In this document: positions 11,989-25,216 of the stretch, piece after piece | Layout of the letters: each line of letters begins with the position of its first letter | Numbering within the stretch: the stretch's first letter is position 1 | Assembly (NCBI RefSeq): GCF_002575655.3 | Contig: NC_053041.3 | Coordinates: 374,401,054 to 374,465,053 of the forward strand | Source: Aegilops tauschii subsp. strangulata | Taxonomy: Eukaryota; Streptophyta; Magnoliopsida; Poales; Poaceae | Reading direction: 5' to 3' | Length of the DNA stretch: 64,000 nt | Made by a program: the position numbers and the translations under genes | Notes under the pieces: model-generated | What the model saw: only the letters and a program-made list of their open reading frames with translations | Databases searched by the model: none | Told to the model about the DNA's origin: nothing

Positions 11989-14900
11989 ATGGCTCCGCCA
12001 ACGCGTCAGAATCCGGATCGCAATGAAGGGAGTCAAGCGAACCCTCCGCCACCACCTCCACCTCCGGAGGCATGGCAAGCTATCATGGCAGCCACCAACG
12101 CCAATGCTCAGATGATTCTGGAACTCTTGCATGAACGTACCCAAGGGCAAGGCAATCAAGGTCAAGGCAACAATCAACCTCACTTTACTACTCTCAACCA
12201 GTTTCTCGCAAATCAGGCCAAGTCTTTCAGCTACTGTGCCGAGGCCACGGATGCCGACGATTGGCTCGTGGACATCAAGAAGCATTTTGAATGTAGCAAT
12301 GTCAGGCCCGAGGACTATGTCAAGTTCGCTTCTTTCCAGCTCAAGGACCAAGCTGCTGATTGGTTTCAGCAATACAAAGATTCCAGAGGAGGTCGTGTGA
12401 TCACTTGGACTGACTTCTGTCGGGACTTCAAAGCGCACCACATTCCACAAAGTGTTGTTGAGAGCAAGCGTGAGGAGTTCCGCAATCTCAAGCAAGGCAA
12501 CATGTCTGTGTATCAATACAACATCCAGTTTCAGAAACTTGCTCGCTTCGCTAAACAAGACGTTCTTGATGAAAAGAGTATGATCTATCACTTCAGAGGT
12601 GGCCTTAGAGAGGATCTGCAGTTAGCTCTCGTTCTTGTTGAGCCTACTCAGTTTGATCAATTCTACAATATGGCACTGAAGCAAGAGGCTGCTCAGCTCA
12701 AGTGTGAGGCTTCTAAGAAGAGAGTCAGGGACACAGTTCAGTCTTCTTCCTCACTTCTGACAGCTAAGCAACAGAAGTTCTGGTTGCCTCCTCCTCCTCC
12801 GTTTCGTCAGCCTTACCAGTAGAAGAACAAAGGTGGCCATGGTTCTTCCAACTCTTCCAACTCTGGCTATCAGAACAAGTCTCAGAATCAAGCTCCAAAG
12901 TCCAATGCTCCTTATCACCGTCCACTCTCAGAGGTGACTTGCAACAAATGTCAGTAGAAAGGTCACTATGCTAACAAGTGCTTCAACCAAAGGCGCCTGC
13001 CTCCTCCTCCTCCTCCTGTCAGATCTTCCAACAATGCAGTGGTCAAGCATAATCCAAAGTCTGCAAAGGTGAACATGATGAATGCAGCTCAAGCGGAGGA
13101 ATCTACTGATGTGATAATGGGTAATCTTCCTATTAATGATATTCCTGCAAAAGTCTTGTTTGATACTGGTGCATCTATTTCTTTCATATCAAGACCTTTT
13201 GCATCCATGAACAATTTGCATACTGTTGATCTGCCTAAGCCGATAGCGGTTTCCTCTCCAGGATTATTCATGAATACCAAAATGATGGCTCCCGATGTTT
13301 CTATCAAGATGGGCAATTATAAATTTCCGTCTTCTCCAATGGTTCTTGGTGACTCGGATATTGATTTAATTCTTGGGATGGACTGGCTTTCTAAGCACAA
13401 AGCTCAACTTGATTGTGCTGCCAGGGAAATTCAATTGACACACTCTTCTGAGGATGTGATTATTTATGCCGCTCGTGATGAAACCATTCGGTTTTTTTCT
13501 CTCAACGAGAAGGGCGAATTGAATGCCATCTCGCAAATTCCAGTCGTTTGTGAGTATCAAGATGTCTTTCCAGAAGAGCTTCCGGGTATGCCTCCTCATC
13601 GGCCAGTTGAGTTCGTTATCGAACTAGAGCCAGGCACTGAACCCGTTTGCAAGCGTCCATACAAGCTTGGACCTAACGAGCTGAAGGAATTGAAGAAACA
13701 GCTTGATGAAGAAGAGCGTCTGGGTTTGATCAGACCGACTTCTTCTCCATGGGTTTGTGGTGTTCTTTTTGTCAAGAAGAAGGATGGCACGGACCGACTT
13801 TGCGTCGACTACCGTCCATTGAACAAGAAGACAATCAAGAACAAGTATCCACTTCCCAACATCAATGAGCTATTCGAGCAACTGAAAGGTGCTAAAGTAT
13901 TCTCCAAGCTTGACCTTCGTATGGGTTATCATCAGATTCGCATTCGTGAAGAAGATATTCCCAAGACAACATTCAGAACAAGCTTTGGTTCTTATGAATA
14001 TACTGTCGTGTCTTTCGGCCTTGTCAATGCTCCTCCGGTATTCTCTCGGATGATGAATTTCATCTTCAACCCCTATACCAATGAATTCATTCTGGTGTAT
14101 CTTGATGATATCTTGGTCTTCTCCAAGAATAAGAAGGATCATGCCAAACATTTGCGATTGGTGCTCGACAAGCTCAGAGAGTATCAATTCTATGCGAAGT
14201 TCTCCAAATGTGATTTTTGGCTCGATGAAGTTCTTTTCCTTGGTCACATCATCTCTGCCCAGGGCATCGCTGTTAACCCCGAGAAGGTGTCCGCAATTGT
14301 GAATTGGGAACCTCCTCAGAATGTCAAGCAGCTCCGCAGTTTTCTTGGTCTTGCAAGCTATTGCCGAAGATTCGTTGAGAATTTCTCCAAGATTGAAAAG
14401 CCTCTTTCCAACCTCCTCCAGAAGCATGTGAAGTATGTCTGGTCTCCTGAGTGTGACGTTGCTTTCAACACTCTCAAAGAGAAACTAGTCACAGCTCCTG
14501 TTTTGATTCCTCCTGATGAATCCAAGCCATTCGAAGTTTTCTGTGATGCTTCTCTCCAAGGTCTCGGTGATGTGTTAATGCAAGAGAAGAAAGTTGTGGC
14601 CTATACCTCTCGTCAGTTGATGCCCAATGAGAAGAACTACCCCACTCACGATCTTGAGTTGGCGGCAGTTGTCTATGCTTTGATAACGTGGAGACATCTC
14701 TTGTTGGGAAGACAAGTGGACATTTTCACCGATCACAAGAGTCTCAAGTACATCTTCACTCAGCCCAACCTCAACCTCAGACAGACTCGATGGGTCGAAA
14801 TGATTCAAGAGTACAATCCGAGTATTGAATATACTCCAGGCAAAGCAAATGTCATTGCAGATGCTTTAAGCAGGAAGGCTTATTGCAACAGTTTAATTGT

Positions 14901-16431
14901 CAAGCCTTTCAAACCGGATCTTTGTGAAGCTTTCCGCAAGCTGAATCTCCAAGTTGTTCCTCAAGGCTTTCTTGCCAACCTCATAGTCTCTCCTACTTTG
15001 GAAGATCAAATTCGTGAGGCACAACTTCTTGATGCCATGGTGAAGAAGGTGAAACGTGATATCGACAAGGGTCTTTCCAAATACAAGTGCTATCGCATTG
15101 ATGACAGAGACACTTTATTCTTCGAGGACCGGATTGTGGTTCCTAAAGGTGATCTAAGGAAAGTCATAATGAACGAGGTGCACAATTATCTTCTTTCCAT
15201 TCATCCGGGAAGTATGAAGATGTATCATAACCTCAAGCAGTCGTATTGGTGGACTCGAATGAAGCGAGAAATTGCCCAATTCGTGAATGAATGTGATGTC
15301 TGTCGAAGAGTGAAAGCGGAACAGCAACGACCAGCTGGTCTCCTTCAACCTCTTGCTATCCCAGAATGGAAGTTTGATCATATCGAAATGGACTTCGTGA
15401 CTGGCTTTCCAAAGTCCAAGCGTGGAAATGATGCTATCTTCGTTGTCATCGACAAGCTTTCTAAAGTGGCTCATTTCCTTCCAATCAAAGAATCCATCAC
15501 AGCAGCTCAGCTGGCAGAGCTATACACCTCCAGAATTGTCTCCTTGCACGGCATTCCACAATTGATTTCTTCAGATCGTGGAAGCATCTTCACCTCTAAG
15601 TTCTGGGACTCTTTCCAGAAGGCCATGGGCACAAACATTCGCTTCAGCACAGCTTTCCATCCTCAAACTAGTGGCCAAGTCGAGCGAGTCAATCAAATTC
15701 TTGAAGATATGCTCAGGGCTTGTGTCATTTCTTTTGTCATGAAATGGGAAGATTGTCTTCCATATGCCGAATTCTCCTACAACAACAGTTTCCAAGCGAG
15801 TTCGGGCAAGGCCCCATTCGAGATTCTCTATGGCAGAAAGTGCCGTACTCCTCTCAATTGGTCAGAGACTGGTGAACGCCAACTTCTTGGCAATGACTTA
15901 ATCACTGCAGCTGAAGAAATGTGTAAAGTCATTCGTGATAATCTCAAAGCCGCGCAATCGCGTCAGAAGAGTTACTATGATAGTAAGCATCGTGATTTGG
16001 CTTTCGAGATCGGAGACCATGTCTACCTCCGCGTCTCTCCATTGAAAGGCACTCGTCGCTTCGGTATCAAAGGGAAGCTTGCCCCTAGATACGTGGGTCC
16101 TTTCAAGATCATTGGCAAAAGAGGCGACCTCGCCTATCAACTTGAGCTTCCTTCCAACTTCGCGAATGTGCACGATGTGTTCCACGTGTCACAGCTCCGC
16201 AAGTGCTTCAAGACGCCTGAGCGCACTATCAACTTCGAAGAGATTGACCTCCAAGAAGATTTGTCTTATCATGAGCACCCCGTTGCTATTCTTGAAGAAA
16301 CTGAGCGCAAGACTCGCAACAAGTCAATCAAATTCCTGAAAGTGAAGTGGTCGCACCATTCCGACCGGGAAGCCACCTGGGAACGCGAGGACCATCTCCG
16401 TTCCGAATATCCGGAGTTCTTTCAGTCCTAG
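11989..16431 (+). pseudogene. gag-pol: Tekay gag-pol polyprotein, broken by two amber codons
   Basis: One continuous frame of about 1,480 codons; ATG 11989 starts a Pro-rich gag N-terminus. Gag capsid domain (12200-12650), then a CX2CX4HX4C zinc knuckle (~12940-12983). Protease DTGAS with Asp at 13162. RT with YLDD at 14098-14109. RNase H with Asp codon 14545. Integrase HHCC zinc finger (~15200-15310) and catalytic D, D, E at 15391, 15574 and 15682. C-terminal chromodomain-like block ~16260-16420. All these catalytic residues are present. In-frame TAG codons at 12820-12822 and 12955-12957, each right after CAG, separate gag from pol; the second falls inside the zinc knuckle. Readthrough is conceivable, but two stops at Gln-like positions suggest point mutation. 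Some 1.1 kb of leader lies between primer site and ATG. Confidence 0.93.
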
Positions 16432-16454
16432 ATCTCGGGACGAGATCCTCTCGT

Positions 16455-16467
16455 AGTGGTGGAGTGT
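16455..16467 (+). other. Polypurine tract region before the Tekay 3' LTR
   Basis: AGTGGTGGAGTGT, G-rich, ends exactly where the 3' LTR starts. It is the expected place for plus-strand priming but is interrupted by T residues, so it is a weak tract. Confidence 0.5.
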
Positions 16468-19400
16468 TGTAACACCCCGCATGTGACTTGCCATATTTGT
16501 AACTCCGACTCTTGCCATATGCGGCTATGTGCTATGATATTCCCTCCGTGGTCGGGTTTTGTCTTTCGTTTTGCATTTTGTTCATGTCATGCATTTCATA
16601 TCATGTCATCATGTGCATTGCATTTGCATACGTGTTCGTCTCATGCATCCGAGCATTTTCCCCGTTGTCCGTTTTGCAATCCGGCGCTCCTATCTCCTCC
16701 GGTGCACCCCTCTTGTTTTCTTTCGTGAGCGGGTGTCAAACAATCTCGGAATAGACCGAGGCTTGTCAAGTGGCCTTATTATACCACCTGGAGACCACCG
16801 GTCAAGTTTCGTTCCATTTGGAGGTCGTTTGGTACTCCAACGGTTAACCGGGCATCCGCAAAGTCCATTTGACTGTCCAGCAAAAACCCCCTCAAAAACC
16901 AGCCCAAAACCCACCAAACTCTCTTCCATGCTCTAAGTCATTCGATCACGATCGTGTGGGTGAAAACCGCACCTCATTTGGAGCCTCCTAGCTCCCTCTA
17001 GCTATAAAAGAGCATCCCCTCCCGAAAAGGAAACGCAGTCCAAACCCTAGCCCTCGTCCCTCTCCGCCGCCAGACACGTCCGTTCCTCCGTCGGCGCCCG
17101 TACCGCGCCGGCCCGCCGGGGCCCGCCCGTGGCCCTCCCGTCCCGCGCCGTCGCCCGCTCCGCCGACTCCAGCGTCAGCGCCCCGCCGCCCCGCGCCTCC
17201 GCGCCGCCGCCTCGCCGCTCGCCGCCGCCGCCGCCGCCATCGCCGGCGCGAAGCTCCGCCGTGCCCCGCTCGTCGCCCGCGCCGCCGTACCTCCGCCGGC
17301 GCCGCCGCCATCCGCCGCTGCGGCCTCCTCCGGCCGGCGCCGCCCTTCCCCGCCGTGCCTCGCGCCTCCCCGAGCCCCGGCCTCCCTCCTCTCCTCCGGC
17401 GTCGCGCCATCGCCGGCGAGCTCGAAGGCTCGGCCCCGATCTGGATCGAGACACTGTGAGCGTTGACTTTCCGAAGCCCCTAAAATTTCTCGAAGTCTTT
17501 TTCCTGTTACAGCAAGTGTCCATGTTCCTCATTGCATAACTCGTTGCATGTAGCTCCGTTTCGCGCGTGTAATATGTCAAATTGTTCGTCTCGTGATGCT
17601 CTACATTTTGTTCAATGGCACCATGTTCATTAGGGTTCATCTTGATGCCCAAATCTCTGTTGCAAGAGGGCTAATTGCTGTTATCTGCTGGTTCTTATCA
17701 GAACTTGGAGATTTGTCATTTTTGTATCATTAAATCTGTGCATCTTATGGGCGTGAGCTCTACATGTGTTTTGTTGTATGCCATGTCATCTTTCCAAGGG
17801 TGTATGCCATGTATTTTTGTGATCTATGTGGTTACTAGCACAAGCTTGCAAAGTAAGGGACTTTTGTCATATGAATTTAGTAGAACACTTTCATGCCTTA
17901 TTTTTTCATGTTAAGTTCCTGTAGCATGTTGATTTCGTGCTCTGAACATTGCTACCTGATGCTGTTTTCTGCCATGTCCAGTTTTTCAGTCTGTGAACCT
18001 GTTATCTTTTGCACTTTTGCCATGCTTGTTTGAGCTTGATATGTTGTGATCTAGCCATAGCTCAGTGTTCATATTTTGTCAAGAATCTCCTGTAGATTAC
18101 TGTCATATGCTTTGTTGCTATGTTGGAGTGCTGTAGCATTGTTTCTTGTTGCATTTTAAGTGCTATCATGTTGTTAATCGCAGATTCGTGTCATTTTTGT
18201 TTTGCTTGCCAGTTGCAAACCGTGCATCCGATTCCGGTGATCTTTATATCGATTTCGACCGAAATCATCTCATCTTTCCAGTGGCATGCTTGGTTTGCAA
18301 AGTTACTGCCTTGCTCATCATTTTTCCTTCCGGAGCACGCATATGCATCGCACATCATATCTTGCATATCATACATATTTTGCATCATGTTGCTTGTGCA
18401 TTTCTCGTGGTTGATTGTGGTTCCGTTTGTTTGTGTTCTTGTCTTGGGTAGAGCCGGGAGACGAGTTCGTGAACGAGGAACCTGTTGAGTACGCTTACGA
18501 GGATCAAGCTTTCGACAACTCTGAGAACCATGCAGGCAAGATGACCATCCCTCGAAATCACTTCTATCTTTGCTTTGCTAGTTGTTCGCTCTATTGCCAT
18601 GCTACGCTACCTATCTCTTGCTATATCATGTCTCCCATATTGCCATGTCAGCCTCTAACCATCTTTTCCTAGCAAACCGTTGTTTGGCTAAGTTACCGCT
18701 TTTGCTCAGCCCCTCTTATAGCGTTGCTAGTTGCAGGTGAAGTTGATGTTTGTTCCATGTTGGAACATGGATGTGTTGGGATATCACAATATCTCTTATT
18801 TAATTAATGCATCTATATATTTGGTAAATGGTGGAAGGCTCAGCCGTATGCCTGGTGTTTTGTTCCACTCTTGCCGCCCTAGTTTCTGAGATACCGGGAT
18901 TATGTTCCTTGAGTTTGCGTTCCTTACGCGGTCGGGTGATTTATGGGACCCCCTTGACAGTTCGCCTTGAATAAAACTCCTTCAGCAAGGCTCAACCTTG
19001 GTTTTACCATTTGCCACCTAAGCCTTTTCCCCCGGGTTTTCGCGAGCCCGAGGGCCATCTTTATTTTAAACCCCCGGACCGGTGCTCCTTCGAGTGCTGG
19101 CCCAAATTGGGCGATGTCCGGCGCCCCCTGGGCAACCAGGGTCTATGCCAACCCGACGTCTTGCCCATCCGGTGTGCCCTGAGAACGAGATATGTGCAGC
19201 TCCTATCGGGATTTGCCGGCATATTCGGGTGGCTTTGCTGGTCTTGTTTTACCATTGTCGAAATGTCTTGTAAACCGGGTGACGACCGTTCCGTTGCTTC
19301 TCTTCTCGCTCTCTCTTGCGTATGTTAGCCACCATATATGCTTTGCCGCTGCAGCTCCACCTCATTACACCATCCTTTCCTATAAGCTTAAATAGTCTTC

Positions 19401-19841
19401 ATCTTGCGGGTGTGAGATTGCTGAGTCTCCGTGACTCACAGATTCTACCAAAACAGTTGCAGGTGCCGACGATGCCAGTGCAGATGATGGGGTCGATCTC
19501 AAGTGGGAGTTCAACGAGGAACGTGGTCGTTACTATGTGTCTTTTCCCGATGATCAGTAGTGGAGCCCAGTTGGGACGATCGGGGATCTAGCATTTGGGG
19601 TTATCTTATTTTCATCTGGATTTTGGCCGTAGTCGGTCTATATGTTTGTATTTTGGATGATGTATGAATTATATTTATGTATTGTGTGAAGTGGCGATTG
19701 TAAGCCAACTCTTTATCCCATTCTTGTTCATTACATGGGATTGTGTGAAGATGACCCTTCTTGCGACAAAACCACTATGCGGTTATGCCTCTAAGTCGTG
19801 CCTCGACACGTGGGAGATATAGCCGCATCGTGGGCGTTACA
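16468..19841 (+). repeat. Tekay 3' LTR (3,374 bp)
   Basis: Matches the 5' LTR end to end except for a ~526 bp gap at about 17855 (5' LTR 8325-8850) and scattered substitutions. The TATA box is at 17003-17009. The gap edges share only a few bases (TA), suggesting deletion by end joining. Confidence 0.93.
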
Positions 19842-19846
19842 CTACC
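19842..19846. repeat. Target-site duplication CTACC (right)
   Basis: Repeats the 6922-6926 sequence directly after the 3' LTR. Confidence 0.93.
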
Positions 19847-20350
19847 CCCCCCCCCCCCCCGCCTCTCACTCTTCCCCTATATCCCCGAAACCAATAAGAC
19901 CATCCCTTTGTTTAATTCCCGCCTACATGCACCATCGATATATATTAGTCTTCCTCGGTGTCTCTCGAACAAACGCGTTCTCTCGATGTCGACTCCTCTC
20001 ACGCGCACACACCTTCTCTTCCCTCTCTACGGGCATTTTCTCTCTCGCACCCCATCGTTGGTGGCCTCTGCCATACACATCACCTCTCTATGATGAAGCC
20101 ATGCACACTTAAATTACATCCTCCACAGAGGACCCCGCGACACACACACACACACACACGCACGCACACACACACACACACACACACACGCACGCACCCC
20201 CCCACACGCACACTAAGATTCCATCTCTCTCTTACACACACACACAAACACACACACACACGCACGCACGCATGCACCCCCCACACACACTAAGACTCCA
20301 TCTCTCTCTCTCTCACACTCACACAAACTAAGACTCCATCTCTCTCTCTC

Positions 20351-20381
<31 letters not shown>

Positions 20382-20415
20382 CCCACACACACACTAAGAC
20401 TCCATCTCACACACA
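19845..20415. repeat. Poly-C, (CA)n and (CT)n microsatellite block
   Basis: Sixteen C at 19845-19860 are followed by CT-rich DNA, then interrupted (CA)n from about 20138 to 20400 with embedded (CT)n. A short unit ACTAAGACTCCATCTCTCTC recurs four times between 20210 and 20410. It is the right half of the locus into which the Tekay element inserted. Open frames here are artefacts. Confidence 0.85.
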
Positions 20416-20419
20416 CATC

Positions 20420-21838
20420 CTCTAGGCGGAGCATTTGTTCCTACCACCCTTCATCCAACCTTACCCGTATGATAAACAATCACCTTTATTTACTTGCATA
20501 ACATGGACAAATTCCACTTTACTTTAGTAGTCAGCAAACTTATCATCTGTACCCTTATAAAAAAACGAGTTGGCGGTGATGGTGTGCCTGTCATCTTGTA
20601 ATACAGACCGTATGATCTATATCTGAGGATAGAAAGCAAACTATGATAATTTTACAAAAGATACCCGCACCTTTCTCCATGTCATTATCTCCCGCAACCT
20701 CATTGCTCAGCAATTAAAAAAGGAATAAGTCTCTGGAACAATCTAGCATGCACGGTGGCCGCTGCCGCCTGCCGGCGCCATCCATCCCCATGCCTCCGCC
20801 CATTCCGACCACCAGTCACCACCATGCTCCACTCCTCATCGCCTTATCTCTCATCTTTTATTTTTTCGATGACATTCTCGAGATACCGGTTTTCCGATAA
20901 AATTCTCGAGATATCATTAGTTTTTACACATGAGATTACTCCTGCATGGGTCAATCACAACAGGTGTTCTGTAAAAAAATGCATATTGATGTTCCGTGCA
21001 ATGCACGAGAATCTTGCTTGTAATTATATAACGCAAATCACGAGCAGGAAGTGACATTTTTTTGACACAACCACGTTAACATGGCCACGTAAATCACTAG
21101 CTAAAGTAAATACCATTATACTTATATCCCGATGCAAAAGGTTGAGTACATGTCCGAAGACCAGAGTCGCACACACGCACTCTGTCTCTCAGAATCTCTC
21201 TCACACACACACCAGTTACGTGACGCCCACTTAAGCAGACACGTATGTTACAATTTGTGCACCTGCGGGTACACGTGATGCTGCGCATTTATTTAAGCCG
21301 GAAGGCGAACCCAAACAGTAGCTGCATTCATTCCCCTCCCGCCGCCTCTTCTTTGGTCGCCGTCGCCCGGTAGCCATGGGCCGGCCGAAGGTAACAGCAT
21401 ACGCCATACTCCCGCCGGAGCGGCGCTTTAATATGGAAATTTTAGTGGTCATGCATGCATCTTTTTGTGCTAGCACTCCTATATAAGGGTTGACCGGTCG
21501 CTTCCCGCGGACGTGCGCGGGCGGTGGAAGAGGAAGGAGAAGGGAAGAGGACTATGGAGTAATGTTTTTTACCACAATTTCTTAGGAAACTGAGTGCAAT
21601 AATTGAGTAGTTTTGCAAACTACCAGTACTACACCTGAAACGGTTCAAAATCTATACTCCCTTGCCAGCGCGCGCTTCCCGCGTGAAACGGTCAGCGTCG
21701 CCCTGGAGCGTCAGTGCCGCATTAATGCCCGGCTAGAGCGGAGGCGACCTCTCACGGGCGCCGGCTTTGAAGTGGCGCGACGACCGAGAGAGCGCCACTT
21801 CCCGGTGCACGCGACTGCTCCGCGTCGAGACTGGCCAT
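20420..21838. other. Intergenic DNA, no gene seen
   Basis: Mixed composition with a small self-complementary CTCGAGATA pair near 20877-20918 and a GC-rich patch at 21660-21835 whose start resembles 25139-25200 (GCGCGCTTCCCGCxTxAAACGGTCA). No splice chain, RNA gene or terminal repeat could be supported. Confidence 0.4.
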
Positions 21839-22153
21839 AGGCCCTATTTGGATCCATGGGTTAGAGTTAGTTTGAGCTAGTTGGGTCTCAAATAGACCTA
21901 AAGTATCCAAGCATGAGGGTTTAAATTGGAGCAAGTTGCACCGAACCCACCAAGAAAAAACTATCCCACCCAAGAGGTGCTAACTGGAGATAGTTCTCAT
22001 TGGGACCACTGAAAAATCACTTTTCTCTCTCCATGAAGTGCATTTATTGTCAATCTAACCCTGTCACCCAAACACCTCTTTGGCTACAGTTAGTTCAGGG
22101 TTAGTCATGAGTTAGTCTAACCTCTAGCTAAGTTAGAGTATCAAACAGGAGCA
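21839..22153. mobile_element. Candidate MITE with imperfect terminal inverted repeats
   Basis: The left end GGCCCTATTTGGAT, followed by GGTTAGAGTTAGTTTGAG, mirrors the right end, whose complement reads GCTCCTGTTTGATACTCTAA. Short inverted TTAGTCTAACC-type blocks occur inside. No clear target duplication was found, so ends and superfamily (hAT or Harbinger) are uncertain. Confidence 0.45.
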
Positions 22154-22823
22154 GTATAGGACATGCAAGTTGCTCAAAGCATACAGGCAAATTCTTACGT
22201 GAAAGGATTTTTTTCTTTTTGAAAACGGAACGTGAAAGGAATTTTTTTTAGAATGCTCTTGGCATGTCGCTAACATGTGATAGTTAACCGACCTCAATAG
22301 ACGGCAGAAATGCCAGCCCGCCGCACTTTGATAGAGACGAGGAGGGAGAAGCGATACAGGCTGCTGGATTACTAGGGATAGGTGTTGCACGGAAGCCAAG
22401 AAATATGGTGATAGCGTGGGTTAGCCATGTACTAGTATGATGTAACTACACTGGGCTGCCGTGTTTCGCACTCTTCTAGTCCACTATGGAGATGATTGGT
22501 TAATTTTATATCGCTGAATAATATTAAATATTATGAGTGCAGACGCTCCACCACGAGGTTCCTTGCTCCTTCTCGGTCATCCGGAATCTATGTCCTTCCA
22601 CTCTATTTTTTTACGTGAGCTTTGTTCATCCTTTTGCCAACACGCGAGACATCTAGCATCAAGGTGCACGTGTTATGCAAGGATCGTTCCATCTATATGA
22701 AGAACACGTGGGACTGGAACTACGAGAAGGACATGTACCCAGGAGTGGACGTACGAACCTGAGTAATGTAGCGCAGTAAGTGAAGTAGAAAGGCACAAAT
22801 GGTATGAACATGCGTGGCATATA

Positions 22824-22971
22824 GGGTGTGTTTGGTTGCGTTCTCGTCTCAGCATAGTTATTCCCTCTTCATGCATGCTCAACTCAACACCCCTCTTCAT
22901 GCATGCTTCTAGTGTATTTGTGCTAAACTAGTGTGGACTCATGCACCCTCCATACCCTCTACCAAACACCC
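22824..22971. mobile_element. Small MITE-like inverted-repeat element
   Basis: A 148 bp block bounded by GGGTGTGTTTGGT and ACCAAACACCC, with internal repeats of CTCTTCATGCATGCT. The GGGTGTTTGGT terminus is common in Harbinger or hAT type grass MITEs. The flanks show no convincing target duplication. Confidence 0.5.
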
Positions 22972-23750
22972 AAAAGTAGGTCGAGAAGGGAACTCTTGGG
23001 CGGCATTTGTCTCTTACTACGTACTACCACTAAATGTTGTACGTGCAATGCACGGTGATGTTATGGAGTACGTGCCTAAGTACTCTACTACTACTATATT
23101 AGTTGGAGGCACATATTAACTTTTATATTTGTTTACGTGTATGCCCCGAGACCTTCCAACTAGACGTGTCTTTCTCTCTAGGTCGCACTTTGTATCATTC
23201 ATACCACTAAGTACTACTACGTGTGGTCTCCGACCCAGAAGTGGAAGAAGTGGAGACGCTCTACCACGCTGTTTTTTTACGCTGGGCTCTACCACGCTGT
23301 TCATGTCCCACTCCTTTCGCTGACGTGTGGGACATCCAGCACGTGCCGTGTTTGGCACCCTTCGTCGTAAGAGTTGAAACGCTAGCATTCATCAGAAATA
23401 AAAAATAATTATAAATCGGCAGTGATACTATTTTTTTTGCAAACCAATCAACAGTGATACTATACCACGCGGTTTCCTTGATCCTCGATATCGGAAAGAA
23501 TACTTCCGTTCGCCAACATGTGGGACGTCGACCATCCTGGTCCACTTGCCATGCACGCAGAACTCCAAGGGAGAGTCACCCAGGTCGTCGCGCCGCAGTA
23601 ACAATGACTAATGAGCCGTCAAATCACAGGCCCACTTCCCACTTTGAAGTTGCTCGGACGAAGGAACCATCATGACTTCGCTGAATTCCGCTTCTTGAAG
23701 AAAACTACTGTACCAGCAGTACTGCTAGCTACAGTAGTTACTCCAATAGA

Positions 23751-23875
23751 GGCCTCCTTTCGTTCATAGGATAGGAATATGAAAATCATAGGAAGTGAGA
23801 TGACATGCATCTCAATTCCTATAGAGAAAGAGATGCCATTTGATGCTTAGGATAGGAATTTTTCCATTTAGTCTA
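23751..23875. mobile_element. Partial MITE, GGCCTCCTTTCGTTCATAGG end
   Basis: The left end, AGGCCTCCTTTCGTTCATAGG followed by ATAGGAAT, is partly mirrored by TTCCTATAG and TAGGATAGGAATTTTTCC further right. The right terminus is missing or decayed, so only the left end is well supported. Confidence 0.4.
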
Positions 23876-23978
23876 GGCTAATGTACTGGTAATTTGCTCT
23901 AAAAACTACACTAGTAACTAGTAGTATTGGTACATGCTTGTACTCAGACACAGACACACACACTAACTACTAGTACTA

Positions 23979-24365
23979 CTACTTCTCACATGCTGGCCAG
24001 ACGCCATCGTTCTCCTTCCCGGCTTTGTCGGCGACACCCCACCGTGCTTGGATCTCCGCCGACCTCTCCGCAGCAGCGCGTGCGTCCTTTTCTTTCTTGC
24101 GGCGGCGGGCCTCTCTTTTCTTGAGTGCTTTCTGACTTTTCCGCTCCCTCTGTGCGGCTTTGGCCGCCTCTTGCTCTACCACCCATTCGGCCTTGGCATC
24201 TTCAAATTCCTCCCACATAGTTGTGAGGTCGCGAGCGGCGATGAACTCGGCATGGCGGGATGCCATCGCTTCCCTACCATTTTGTGTGTGGTCGTGGGCG
24301 GCGAGGAACTCGGCGCGGCGGGATGCCATCGCTGCCTTACCGGTTAGTGTGCGGCGCGGTGGCAT
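23979..24365 (-). CDS. Hypothetical basic coiled-coil protein (128 aa)
   Basis: ATG at 24365, TGA at 23979-23981. The N-terminus carries a duplicated block, AMASRRAEFLAAHD and AMASRHAEFIAARD, 21 residues apart. Residues ~55-110 are Glu/Lys/Arg/Ala-rich with strong helical heptad character (KALKKREARRRKKEKDARAA). I do not recognise a named family. Similar short charged ORFs are frequent in Triticeae intergenic DNA, so it may belong to an uncharacterised TE or be a gene fragment. No introns are needed. A promoter was not identified. Confidence 0.35.
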   Translation of the reverse strand: MPPRRTLTGKAAMASRRAEFLAAHDHTQNGREAMASRHAEFIAARDLTTMWEEFEDAKAEWVVEQEAAKAAQRERKSQKALKKREARRRKKEKDARAAAERSAEIQARWGVADKAGKENDGVWPACEK

Positions 24366-25216
24366 GAACGACGCTTGGTGAGAGCTCTGGGGTGGAGTGG
24401 CCGGACAACCGTATAGTGCATTGGTTTGTCAAGAGCTCAAGGACAGACGACGAAGCAAATTTGGATTCCCCTTCAATCCTGGTCATTTATTACCGAGTAA
24501 AATGCATTGGCGGTCATCAAACTTGTCTTGATAGCTCACTTTGATCATTGTATACGAGATATGGTGATTATACGGTCACTGGCTCAGCGTATAGCTTCGT
24601 CTTTGTCTGGTTGACCAATCAAACAGTCCGCATGCGCCTCATCAGCTCGTGTTCTTTATCTATCTACGCGGGCCTACCTGTCAATGGAGAAAGAAATACT
24701 GAAAAAACCAAAATTATGCGTATGTGGGGAATCAAACCACGGACTCGTCGCTGCAACGCACCCTTGTCAGCCAAATGAAAATGAAATACTTCGCGTCAGA
24801 CACTCACGCTCACGCTGTCAAAGCATGCTAATGCATGCACGTCGCCCTCTAAATCAAAGTCCTGCTCATGGCGCAACACAAACGGCGAGCCCATCACCTG
24901 CGCGCCCCGGCGGTGCCTGACATTACTGTTTAGACGTTTGATGGAGGCCTATGCGAACGCGGAGCATGTATTCACCTGGCTCAACACCAACGGTCATACT
25001 CGGACCGCCTTGCTCATGTATATCATCCATCACAACGACAATCTATAAAACAGCCTAAGCTAGAGAGGGTACTATGGTAGTATGGTACGGAGTATGTACT
25101 ATCGTGAGCGACCGATCTTAGTGCCACTGCACACCGAAACCCTTTCCATCGCTAGCGCGCGCTTCCCGCCTAAAACGGTCACCGTCTCTCCAGAATGTCA
25201 ATGCGGCATTCACCGG

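Larger units (their letters stand above)
6927..19841 (+). mobile_element. Complete Ty3/gypsy chromovirus, Tekay/Del type
   Basis: A 12.9 kb LTR retrotransposon. Both LTRs begin TGTAACACCCCGCATGTG and end TGGGCGTTACA. The order is 5' LTR, primer site, gag-protease-RT-RNase H-integrase in one frame, 3' LTR. The polyprotein ends in a chromodomain-like block, which marks the chromovirus branch; the sequence of that block is the Tekay/Del kind as I know it. The LTRs differ by about a dozen changes in their first 500 bp, plus one ~526 bp gap, so the insertion is older than the Tat element at 42 kb. Two amber codons in gag make this copy defective. Confidence 0.93.

Noticed and set aside
20080..20434. 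Cys/Val- and His/Thr-rich ORFs
   Set aside because: Translations of (CA)n and (CT)n microsatellites.
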